Under the pieces are notes generated by a model, which ran no database searches, was not told the DNA's origin, and saw only the letters and a program-made list of their open reading frames with translations. From assembly GCA_963971575.1 (NCBI GenBank), contig OZ020625.1, forward strand, positions 29,797,753 through 29,861,752: a DNA stretch of 64,000 bases. The letters are read 5' to 3'. This document shows positions 33,175-43,600 of the stretch, in pieces (positions within the stretch are counted from its first letter, which is position 1; each line of letters starts with the position of its first letter). The position numbers and the translations under genes are program-made. This DNA comes from Liopterus haemorrhoidalis (Eukaryota > Arthropoda > Insecta > Coleoptera > Dytiscidae).

Positions 33175-34160
33175 TAAATTTAATGAAATAAAAAATGGTT
33201 GGAGAATTTTTTAAACTATTTATTTTGTCTTAAAATATGAGTTTTAAAATTTTTTCTACGGCTAAAATAACTGCGCCTATTTTAACAAAGCCAGATATAC
33301 GGAATTTTTATAAATTAAATTAAATTTGGTTAAACAATTTTTTAAACAATTTATTTTGTCTTAAAATATGAGTTTTTAAATTTTTTCTACGGCTAAAATA
33401 ACTGCGCCTATTTTAACAAAGCCAGATATACGGAATTTTTATAAATTAAATTAAATTTGGTTGGAGAATTTTTTAAACTAATTATTTTGTCTTAAAATTT
33501 GATTTTTTAAATTTTTTCTACGGCTAAAATAACTGCGCCTATTTTAACAAAGCCAGATATACGGAATTTTTATAAATTAAATTAAATTTGGTTGTAGAAT
33601 TTTTTAAACTATTTATTTTGTCTTAAAATTTGAGTTTTTAAATTTTTTCTACAGCTAAAATAACTACGCCTATTTTAATAAGGCCAGATATACGGAATTT
33701 TTATAAATTAAATTAAATTTGGCTGGAGAATTTTTTAAACAATTTATTTTACCCCAAAATTTGAGTTTTTTAATTTTTTCTATGCCTAAAATAACTGCGC
33801 CTATTTTAACAAAGCCAGATATATGGAATTTTTATAAATTAAATTAAATTTGATTAAAGAATTTTTTAAACTATTTATTTTGTCTTAAAATTTGAGTTTT
33901 TAAATTTTTTCTACGGCTAAAATAACTGCGCCTATTTTAACAAATCCAGATATATGGAATTTTTATAAATTAAATTAAATATGGTTGGAGTAAAATAAAA
34001 TAAAAATGTTTATAATAAATTTAATTTAATAAAAATTGGTTAAAGAATTTTTTAAACTATTTATTTTGTCTCAAAATTTGAATTTTTAATTTTTAGCTAA
34101 AATAACTGCGTATATTTTATCAAAGTCAAATTTATGGAATTTTTATTTAAGTTGTCACTG
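33175..34160. repeat. Satellite, 131-bp unit, ~7 copies
   Basis: ccagatatacggaattttta recurs at about 33291, 33422, 33553, 33684, 33815 and 33946, exactly 131 bp apart, with a decayed unit at the right end. Shared block: 'aaaataactgcgcctatttt'. Very regular spacing suggests recent homogenisation. Confidence 0.93.
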
Positions 34161-34712
34161 ACTTTTTAATGATTGAAGTGAATTTTTGCTAAACAAAATG
34201 ATCAAAAGCCTAATTTAAATGTTAAAAGTTAGTTTCGAAGAATGCAATGCCTAATATGCTTTAAATGCTGTGCCATTTATCTAATAAATTTGTAACTGTG
34301 ATAATTTTAATTTTGAGTTTTTAAGAAAGTTTTTGATTTTTTTTTTGTGCTGTGGTTATTGTTTAATCTAAAATGGATTATTTTTCAAACAAAATATGGT
34401 AAGTTTTTTTGAAATATATAATTCCTTATCTGCCACCTTATAGACCTTATAGATATGAAACCTTATATGTCACTAATATAAGGTCTCATAGTAAGGGGGG
34501 CACTTATGATGTTATCAGTTTGAAGGGGGGGGGGTGAAATTGGCAGCTCGAGGGCCACATATAGCCCGTAAAATTATTTTTGTTACCCCTGAAACATTAA
34601 TGAAAAAAAAACTTGACAAATATAAAGCGTAATGGTCCCAAATGAGACCCTTGAGGGACACCAGATGTAATTTTTCAGTAACTTAATCTGTAAGTTACTA
34701 AAATTGAAAATC
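34161..34712. other. No gene recognised
   Basis: AT-rich, with a G-run at about 34525-34535. Nothing else supported. Confidence 0.3.
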
Positions 34713-34786
34713 TAGTTCCGCCTAAACCAAAGAAACAAGCTATAGATGGTTTCTTTGGTTTAGGCGGAAGTAGATTTTCAAATCTA
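34713..34786. repeat. Short hairpin related to MITE Q ends
   Basis: ttccgcctaaaccaaagaaa and tttctttggtttaggcggaa are inverted around a 15-bp loop. The 'ttccgccta' portion resembles the inner terminal repeat of the Q MITEs. Confidence 0.7.
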
Positions 34787-34873
34787 GTAACTTTTACCGA
34801 TTAATTGAAGCTTTTGATCATTTGGTTTAGAAAAGCCTGCTTCAAACTATAAAAAGTGAGACTATGACAACTT

Positions 34874-35506
34874 AAAAAATCAGCTGTGGCCACTACAGGA
34901 CCGACCGCCATCATAAAATACTTGTATAAAATACATTCTAGCAGCAGAGTAGAAATAACCTGGTCCAATATTTTCTAACAGAGATATTATTTATCATGAC
35001 CATGGAAACGTTACACATAAGTATCAAAAAATAGATACTTAAAAAAAATATCGAAAAATTTTTCAATTTCTTTTCGTTTTATCAAAAAATATCGCAAATA
35101 AAAGTTGTTAGTTATTGCTTTTATAGCAACTTTTGTTAAATACATTTTTTCGAAATATTTTTTGTGGTTAAATATTCGCAAAAATCTTAAAATCGACACG
35201 AGTAAACTCTCACTCTCAAAAGTTGATCAACTCGTGCCATTGATGTCAAAAGTTTAAATATGAAGTTTCATAAAAATCCTTTTAGCCGAATTTGCTCTGC
35301 ACGTGTACACAGACAGACGGACGGACAGACAGACAGACGGACAAACGGACAGACAGACAGACGGACATACAGACCGACAGACATCATGCTAAAAATAGTC
35401 AAAACGTTATGTAAGGACCTCAATTTGTGGAGACCCATCGAAATCTCGAAATGTCAAAATCGGTATGATCACAATACCTCCCTTATATATGTTGGCGGTC
35501 GGTAAA
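34874..35506 (-). mobile_element. Helentron-like family Y, copy 1 (full)
   Basis: Minus strand: 5' accgaccgccaacatatata, (GTCY)n at 35310-35370, conserved middle block, 3' ggcggtcggtcctg with hairpin ctgtag-tgg-ccacag and terminal 'ctgattttt'. Inverted partners accgaccg/cggtcggt at both ends. Confidence 0.85.
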
Positions 35507-35561
35507 AAGTTGACTAGAATAAAGAAATGATTATTTTTACTTTAATAATAAGTTCAATAGC

Positions 35562-35912
35562 CAACAAGAAATCCATAGATATGAGACAAGGGTTAAACAT
35601 TTAATACGGCCGACATACACCAGACTCGGTTGTACCAGATATTCGGTTAATTATTACTCCACCAAATTTTATAATATCTTGCCAGAAAATATTAAGTTGC
35701 CTCTTAGCTCTTTCCGGAATACTTTAAAATCGTTTTTCAAAGAAAATCCATTGTATTCGTTTGAATAATTCCTGGATAACGATTTTAATAACTTATGATA
35801 TGATTTTTATTTAAATTATAATAAAATATTTTTTCAATTGTACTGATGTTGACGTGTGTAAAAATGTAAAATTTCAAACACAAATAAATATTATTATTAT
35901 ATTATTATTATT
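35562..35912 (+). pseudogene. LINE C-terminus and (ATT)n tail
   Basis: HRYETRVKHLIRPTYTRLGC then YSVNYYSTKFYNILPENIK and FRNTLKSFFKEN to TAA at 35766-35768. This is the typical last segment of a CR1/Jockey-type LINE protein. The element ends in a TTA-rich tail (about 35886-35912). The 5' side abuts Y copy 1. Confidence 0.75.
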
Positions 35913-36470
35913 AACGGGGACTTGAAACAGCCACCTCACAATTCAGGCTGAGTTACCAGTCAAAACTGCGTAATTTAATGAACTTATCTACTTACTATCG
36001 GCCGCTCCGTTGGCAAAAATTGAGCTTAAAATTCAGAAAACAATAACCGTAATTATTTTCATATCAATTTAATATTATTTGTAATTATGCAGTTACTTTG
36101 TTTCTGGCATTTGACCCTAATTTCCCGGCCAATAACGGCGAATTTCGCTGCTGACTCCGTCCCAGTAGTTCGTCCTGTGCTCCGGTGCGTCGCCATGGAA
36201 ACCGGACATAATACTCCGGTAACAGCCGCCATTGCAGGGCTTCCCAGGGAAACCATATTGTTCAAAGAGCTATTTGTGGCATTCAAACAAACCGTTCCCT
36301 TCAAAAAGTTTTTTTATTTAGATTATTAATCTACAGTTTAACTAGTTTATGGAAAAAATTAATTAATAACACAATAATATGTTTAGCTTTTCCAATTTAT
36401 ACACATAAAATGCAATATCTATATACATATATATATACTCGAAAGAAAGTTCTTGACGAAATTAATATGG
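35913..36470. other. Possible tRNA-like relic, then unassigned sequence
   Basis: On the minus strand 35915-35975 contains ggtaactcagcctg and gtttcaagtccccg, weakly A/B-box-like. 36090-36310 is GC-richer with small overlapping frames on both strands that show no known motif. Confidence 0.3.
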
Positions 36471-36898
36471 GTATTAAATAAAATTCTTATGTCATACTCG
36501 TCATATATTTATTAAAACAGTTTTTATCGAGACGTTTCGATTGGTGATCCAATCATCCTCAGTCCAATATTATTGTCAAATGTGTAAAATAATGTATTTC
36601 CACATTAAAATATTTGGAACGGACAGGAACGGTTAATCATAGTCTAGCCGAACGGTCTGTCCTATACTGGTAGACTCCAGTCTAGGACTAGTATAGGACC
36701 AGTATAGGACAGACCGTTCGGCTAGACTATGATTAACCGTTCCTGTCCGTTCCAAATATTTTAATGTGGAAATACATTATTTTACACATTTGACAATAAT
36801 ATTGGACTGAGGATGATTGGATCACCAATCGAAACGTCTCTATAAAAATTGTTTTAATAAATATATGACGAGTATGACATAAGAATTTTATTTAATAC
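36471..36898. mobile_element. Foldback element, two 200-bp arms, 28-bp loop
   Basis: gtattaaataaaattcttat at the left and its complement at the right bound two arms (36471-36670 and 36699-36898) that are inverted with only scattered mismatches. Each arm holds a hammerhead-like core (CTGAGGA, stem gattgg/ccaatc, GAAAC): 36807-36837 on + and 36532-36562 on minus. Confidence 0.85.
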
Positions 36899-37316
36899 CT
36901 ATACATATATATATATACACGCAAATTTAAAGGAACAGACATAAAAATCTAATTATTTTCCCTGTAGTGTACATATTGTTGATATCTCTCAGGTAATCTT
37001 CTAGTACAGGGGTCGGCAACCTGCGGCTCTTTTAGAAAATATTGTGGCTCTTTGAAAATTGGCTGGTTTTTATTTTAATATAATTTATTTTTTAATTTTC
37101 AACTTTCTGCCTGTACTATACATGTTTTGTATTGTTCAGGATGTTTTACGGTGCAATTCACGCCCGGTAATTCTCCGAGTTGCTGCATATTCCCTTTTAG
37201 AAGAAGTAATTTCTGATGAATGACACGTGCAGAAACATTTTTACAGATTAATTTTCAAAAACATAAGGACAATAACAACGTATTAATGCAATTTTTTTGC
37301 ACAAACTATTGTTAAC

Positions 37317-37848
37317 ATGCCAGAAGCTTTTGGAGAAAGATTTAAAGAGTTTAGAAAATATAAAGCTACACTAGTTCTTTAGACAAAACCAATTGAAGCA
37401 GATATGCAGCAATTACATTTATCACCATTCCCATTGATTAATCAGGTACAATTTGAACTTCAATTATTGGATTTGAAATCCAAAGATTTATGGAATAATA
37501 TATTCTTAAAACTTAATTCTGAACTGGAAAGTTTGGAAAGAGAAAAGTTCATTTTATCCAGCATAAGTGGACCGAAATTCGCAATCTTCAAGATGTAGAT
37601 AAAGTTGTTTTCGAAGCTTGGAATCGTCTTCCAGAATCATTTAAAAAGTTATGCTTTTGGACTAGTGACAATTTTCGGATCCACACATTACTGTGAGCAA
37701 GTTTTTTCACATATGAAATTAATAGTCAGTTAAGAAGTAATCTTACTGACCTGAAACTTGAGTGCTGCCTTAAGTTAAAGATTACTGAATATTTACCAAA
37801 TATTGAAGTCTTATCGAACACTATGCAAGTAGCAATCGTCCCAGTATA
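37317..37848 (+). pseudogene. hAT transposase C-terminal remnant
   Basis: [16 protein letters not shown], stop, then [38 protein letters not shown], frame changes, [14 protein letters not shown], and the dimerisation-like tail [19 protein letters not shown]. At least two frameshifts and an in-frame stop make it inactive. The same order occurs on the minus strand at 46790-47320. Confidence 0.75.
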
Positions 37849-37959
37849 AATTATTATATTGTAATATACTGGCAAGTGCAATAGGTATCACAAACTAAAT
37901 GTATAAGTAAATATTAATTTATTTATACATTATATATTAATAACAATTTTTACGTTTTT

Positions 37960-38600
37960 ACCGACCGTCAACATATATAAGGGAGGTATTGTGATCATAC
38001 CGATTTTGACGTTTCGAGATTTCGATGGATCTCCACGAATTGAGGTCCTTACATAACGTTTTGACTATCTTTAGCATGATGTCTGTCGGTCTGTCTGTCC
38101 GTCCGTCTGTCTGTCTGTCCGTCTGTCCGTCTGTCTGTCTGTCCGTCTGTGTACACGTGCAGAGCAAATTCGGCTGAAAGGATTTTTATGAAACTTCATA
38201 TTTAAGCTTCTGCCATCAATGGCACGAGTTGATCAATTTTTGGTAAAAATCGGTTGACTAAAAATGGGAGTTTACTCGTGTCGATTTTAAGATTTTTATG
38301 AATATTTCACAACAGAAAAATATTTCGAAAAAATTTATTGAACAAAAGTTGCTATAAAAGCAATAATTAATAACTTTTATTTGAGACGTTTTTTGATAAA
38401 ACGAAAAATTTCGAGTAATTTTTGTAAAATTTTTCGAAATTTTTTCATACTTATATGTAACGTTTCCATGGTCATGATAAATAATATCTCTGTTAGAAAA
38501 TATTAGGCTAAGTTATTTCTACTCTGCTGCTAGAATGTATTACTTTATGAAGTACTTTATGATGGCGGTCGGTCCTGTGGTGGCCACAGCTGATTTTTTT
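37960..38600 (+). mobile_element. Helentron-like family Y, copy 2 (full)
   Basis: 5' accgaccgtcaacatatata, (GTCY)n at about 38082-38152, 3' gatggcggtcggtcctg, hairpin ctgtgg-tgg-ccacag, 'ctga' into T-run. The empty site is seen at 40255-40280 (ttacg, T-run, cttaaatata), so it inserted within a T-run without target duplication. Confidence 0.9.
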
Positions 38601-38620
38601 CTTAAATATAGCATCCTTTT

Positions 38621-38858
38621 CATTGTGAATATTTTCTTCATCCAGCAAAAACATTTAAATGTAATATATATGTAACTTGATACATTTATTTAACTATATA
38701 CATTTTTTTTTTTTCGATTAAATAGAACACCACGCACAGACTGGTTTTCACAGTCTTTAGTGGTTGTGAATGAATATTCTTGAAATATTTATTCACACAT
38801 CCTATTTATTTATTTTATGTATATATAAAAAAAAAAATGTCTTGTATAATATTGTACA

Positions 38859-38892
<34 letters not shown>

Positions 38893-38905
38893 TAATAATA
38901 GCATA
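38621..38905 (+). mobile_element. SINE/LINE-3'-like insert with (AAT)n tail
   Basis: Interrupts hAT sequence that is continuous at 40280-40300 (aaatatagca / tatatttttt). Ends in aataaataataat repeats followed by 'tagca', which may be a short target duplication. No coding sequence. Confidence 0.55.
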
Positions 38906-38989
38906 TATTTTTTAGCGGCTCTTCCATGTTATTGTTTTTGTTTTCAATATAGATTTGGCTCTTTGTCACTGAATGGTTACCGACCCCTG

Positions 38990-40219
38990 GTCTAAAGGTT
39001 TGGAATAGCCTATAATTATAACTAATTTAAGTCAGTTTTACAGTGTAAGGATTTTTAAAAAATTATATTAAAGTCTGTAATACACTATTAAAGTAACCAA
39101 AATAACGAGATCTGGTTTGTCCTTACAAAAGTTAACGAAATATAGGGGAAAAATTTTAAGATCGTAGCGCCACGCGGATTTTTTTGAAACCATTCTAAAT
39201 CAGATACCACTTGACATTTACTAGTAAATAATAGCGAAAAGTGTATCAAAAAACGACAAAAAATAAATAATTGTTTGGGATTTTCTGATTTTGTGAAGTG
39301 ACATTACTTGTAAACATCTAAAATACTACATTTTGTGATCTGGTTTTAAGTTATGGCGGTTTTCCATTGTCGATTATTTTAACTATATTGGGGGAAATAA
39401 TAATTCCCGTGTTGTTTACCAAGGGGTAGAAATCTACAATGCTGGGCATATAATATTGTGTGGAGTCACTGAAAAAAACAGAGTTCATAAAGATTTATGC
39501 ATTATGCCTACAAACTTGTGCATTACAAACCCACACACAATAACAGGAATTTTCAAGATATGCGATAATAAATACAAAATTGAAAATATTTTTTGTAGTC
39601 ACTATCATTAAAATGTAATGAGCAAACTTTGATATAAGGGCTCACTTTTTTTCCAATTTTTAAATTGTTTATCTAAACATCGCGTCGATTCCTAACCTCT
39701 TGCTTTCCCAATTTTGTTTCGAACCGTACGGTGTCTGATATTAGTGGAAACAAATGAAACGATATTTCCGGGTTTCTTCTTTGCAATGAATTGCACATAG
39801 GCACACAACAATATGTATTATACATTTTTCAATGATTATAATAAAACTTTAAAAACAAACTTCATACAAAACCAATAAACAAAACGAAATGTTATCTGAT
39901 GTACACAAGTTCATGAAACGCTCACCAGATGGTAGGGTGCTTAGCTGCAAATACCTATAGCTTGTTTCTTTAAATAGTTTCTTAAGCTTATGCACTAAAT
40001 TGGAGCTATGAATAGTTATACAGATTTGTGTCGAACAAATATTCTTAAACTCCATTCACAATAATAATGAGATGACGTCACACTTGCTTATTTTAAGTAC
40101 CAATCTCATAATATGATTTAACCAACATCAGACCATTAATCAGTTGGTACATCTTTTTACTGAATGTTGGTAACGTTTTTACACGTTGTCACATTTAAAT
40201 TGTACTGTTCAGTCATTCA
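38990..40219. other. Region upstream of glass, no gene recognised
   Basis: AT-rich and without recognisable element ends. It could hold glass promoter or 5' UTR exons but none can be assigned from sequence. Confidence 0.35.
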
Positions 40220-40373
40220 GTCCAATATTAATTTATTTAAACATTATATATTAATAACAATTTTTACGTTTTTTCTTAAATATAGCATATATTTTTTAGC
40301 GGCTCTTCCATGTTATTGTTTTTGTTTTCAATATAGATTTGGCTCTTTGTTACTGAAAGGTTGCCGACTCCTG
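40220..40373 (+). mobile_element. hAT right-end fragment
   Basis: Matches the right end of the 37007-38989 element (ggctcttccatgttattg ... gttgccgactcctg). It lacks both inserts found there and so serves as an empty-site reference. It lies about 100 bp from the probable glass 5' acceptor. Confidence 0.75.
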
Positions 40374-40502
40374 TGTTAGCCCACTATTATAAATAATCCT
40401 AAATAAATTGTTTTCCAATAATGCACTTAATATTGTTAGTTGTACCATTATTAAATATGAATCAATTTCAGGTAACGTCAGTGGGATAAGAGAGAAGCTG
40501 TA

Positions 40503-40532
40503 ATGGACCTGCGCCCGAGCCGTGTGATCTAG
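40503..40532 (+). promoter_or_regulatory. Upstream ORF before glass start
   Basis: ATG to TAG, nine codons plus stop, ending 38 bp before the glass ATG. It lies within the same putative exon, if the acceptor at 40471 (tttcag) is used. Confidence 0.45.
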
Positions 40533-40570
40533 GTAACAAGGGCCGCCTCCAGCCGCCCCCAGCCGCCCCC

Positions 40571-40664
40571 ATGGACGGTTGCTACGTGCCCAACAACCCC
40601 CAGTACGGCCTCCAGCTAGAGTGCCAGTGGCCAAATTCACAGCCACAACAGATTCACTGCAACG
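40571..40664 (+). CDS. gl: glass coding exon 1
   Basis: [20 protein letters not shown]; donor aacg|gtcaga, phase 1. The exon probably begins at 40472 after a tttcag acceptor. GC-rich 5' leader with two 'agccgccccc' copies just before the ATG. Confidence 0.8.
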
Positions 40665-43600
40665 GTCAGATATTCTGCTTTAGTTTGTTATAGTTGGTTT
40701 TAGTGATTATATGATTAAAAATTGAGGGTATTAAGTGTGTTAATATTAAACAACTCTTAGCTGGACAAGGTAAATGAAATTTTTACGAAAATAAAATAGT
40801 TTTTTATGTGGTTGAATAGCAAAAAAAGCTCTATTTAAAATTATCATAACCTACTATAAGCTCCATATAAAAAATAAATTGACCCCAATAACTTGAAAAC
40901 GGTACGGGCTGAAAAAAAATTAGATCCTCTATAAATTCACCATGAAAAAGTGCCTAAAGAAAGTTCACACCAAAATCATTTACTATTTTAATTTTGGAAG
41001 TTACCCAGCAAACATTTTTATACGGGCCAGTACTGGTAAAGCACATACTCCCCGGCATTGATAGTAATGGGCCAGTACCCCGGTGTCCCCGTGGCCGTTA
41101 CTAGCCCATTGATGTATCAGTTGCCGGCCCAGCAACAGTAAAGTGCAAAATAATCGCATTAGTTGCAAGATTTATTTCTGATGGTTTTAAGTAAAAAGTA
41201 TGAGTGAAGAAGAGTGCTTATAAAATGCTGGTAAAGTACTTCGTATAGGCGGAATGCGAAATACAAATGTGAAGTACATTATTAATACTGGCGTTGCACT
41301 TACTTTTGATGCCAGTAATTTACCAGCATAAAAGCAGTTTGCCAGCATTCGGCCGTTAGTTGAATGTTTGCTGGGTATGAGCAAAAATTAAAAACCGGTA
41401 AATTTACATTTTCGTTCATATCTAGTAACCTATGTATTTTTTTAGGAGAACAAAGACATCGTTAAAATTGTCTCTTAAGGGGGGGGGTCTGATAACCACA
41501 TTTTAAGTATATTTTTGTGATTTTTTTTCAAATCTATGGTTAAATTTATTCATTTTTAAACTAAGTACATATATAAAGTATGTTTTGAAGAAGATACAAA
41601 AAAATTTTGAAGGCAAAATATGGCGAAATGAGCCAGCTGTGGCAAATCTTCTCAGACTCCGGGAAAAAAATTAGATTTTGCGGTGACCAGCATAACTCGT
41701 CACTGGATCATCTGAAATCAAAAATCCAAAAAGATTTTGTTAGTTTTATGAGTTTGCCGAGGTAATGACGTTGAGTTTTTATTTTTAAAATGATTTTTCA
41801 GTTTTTAGCGTTACTTAGAAGACAAAAAAAATTAATTCCCCCTAAAAAAAAACCTAAAAATGAATATATTTGTGATTGTTAAATAAAAAAAAAAAACATG
41901 AAAAAAAAATGTCTGTCTGTCTGTCCGTCTGTCTGTCCTTCTGTCTGTCTGTCCGTCTGTCCGTCTGTCCGTCTGTGTACACGTGCAGAGCAAATTCGGC
42001 TGAAAGGATTTTTATGAAACTTCATATTTAAGCTTCTGCCATCAATGGCACGAGTTGATAAACTTTTGGTAAAAATCGGTTGACTAAAAATGGGAGTTTA
42101 CTCGTGTCGATTTTAAGATTTTTGCGAATATGTCACAACAGAAAAATATCTCGAAAAAATTTATTAAACAAAAGCAATAGCTAATAACTTTTATTTGAGA
42201 CGTTTTTTGATAAAACGAAAAATTTCGAATAATTTCTGTAAAATTTTTCGAAATTTTTTCCAAGTCTCAATTTTTTCATATTTATATGTAACGTTTCCAT
42301 GGTCATGATAAATAATATCTCTGTTAAAAAATATTAGGTCAAGTTATTTCTACTCTGTTGCTAGAATGTAATTTATATAAGTACTTTATGATGGCGGTCG
42401 GTCCTGTGGTGGCCACAGCTGATTTTTTTTTATTATTTAAAAAAAAAATTAATTATTATTATTATTTTTTTTTATGGGAGGGCAAGTCTAGCGGAGTTCT
42501 TCTTTCGCCACTGGTTTCGGTTATTTTTGCTGAATGAGGACGTGCATTGTCATGATGAAAAATTATTCCTTTTAGATTAAATAAATTTGGACGTTTCTCC
42601 TTTTGTTTTAGATTTAATTTCAACAATTTAAGAGACTAAATCCCAGTAAACGATTCTGTTCAGAATTACCTTGAAATATGTAAAAATTTATATTATTTTT
42701 GTTATTGTTTTTTAGGCAATGGTAATGGGGACCCGCTGTCTTTGAGCCTGTCTCCCCCGGCTGGGTGTTGGGGCACCCCAGCTCCACCCCCTGGAGATGA
42801 CATGGGCTCTTTCTCCATGCCTCTAGACCTAGATCCACTACCGACACTCTTTCCATTTTCGCCCTGCACCAACAACTACAAGTAAGTCACGTAAGTTGCA
42901 TAACTGCAACCAACTTTCCCCCCTGAATTATTAACAGTGGATTTTTCTTTTTCCTCACTTATTTCTAGAGCCCTGCAAACCCGCGGATTATCCGCGGATA
43001 TCCGCAACTTTTCTGCGGATGCGGATAAATTATCATTTAAACCATGCGGATACGGATCGGATGCGGATTAAATGTCATATCCGCTTATCCGCAATATCCG
43101 CGTGAATATTAAATCTTCGGTTACTTTCGGAGAAACAAGCAATTGTGTTCTGACTACGCAGTCCTCGGTTATTTTCGGTTGTCTGTATATACATGATATT
43201 TTGTAGCATTCAATCTCACTTTATGTTATTTTTATTAAGACATTTGTCCATGATCAAGACTGAGTTGAGACAATCAACATAACTTTCTTTTTATTATTGA
43301 ATATATTATAGAAAATAATATTTTGGACAAAAGTTTCCTGGTACACTTTCGACGTAATTCTTCCTACCTCTGCTCTAATTCTGGCTTTTAAATCTGATAA
43401 AGGTTTTTTTTTTACATAAAACTGATTAGTAAGTTTTATTTAAATACCAAAATTTACCTACATAATTTTTTATCGAAAATTTTATTATGTAATCTGCCAA
43501 TTTTTTTATACTACCCGAAGTAAAAAGTCTTGCAGATCCCAAAAATTTGAAAAATGACACATGTTGCTATTTGAAAAAGTTGCAACGCCTAACTCATGCG

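Larger units (their letters stand above)
37007..38989 (+). mobile_element. hAT element with nested Y copy 2 and a SINE-like insert
   Basis: Termini caggggtcggcaac and gttaccgacccctg. Flanking 8-mers (ttctagta and tctaaagg) are only partly alike. Contains a decayed transposase (37317-37848), then Y copy 2 and a second insertion. A related element with perfect target duplication is at 46576-47626. Confidence 0.8.

Noticed and set aside
36059..36329. Overlapping ~80-aa frames in a GC-richer patch as a possible gene
   Set aside because: No splice context, no motif, and both strands are equally open; likely compositional.
40350..40646. Minus-strand 98-aa frame over the glass start
   Set aside because: Antisense shadow of glass exon 1 and its GC-rich leader.
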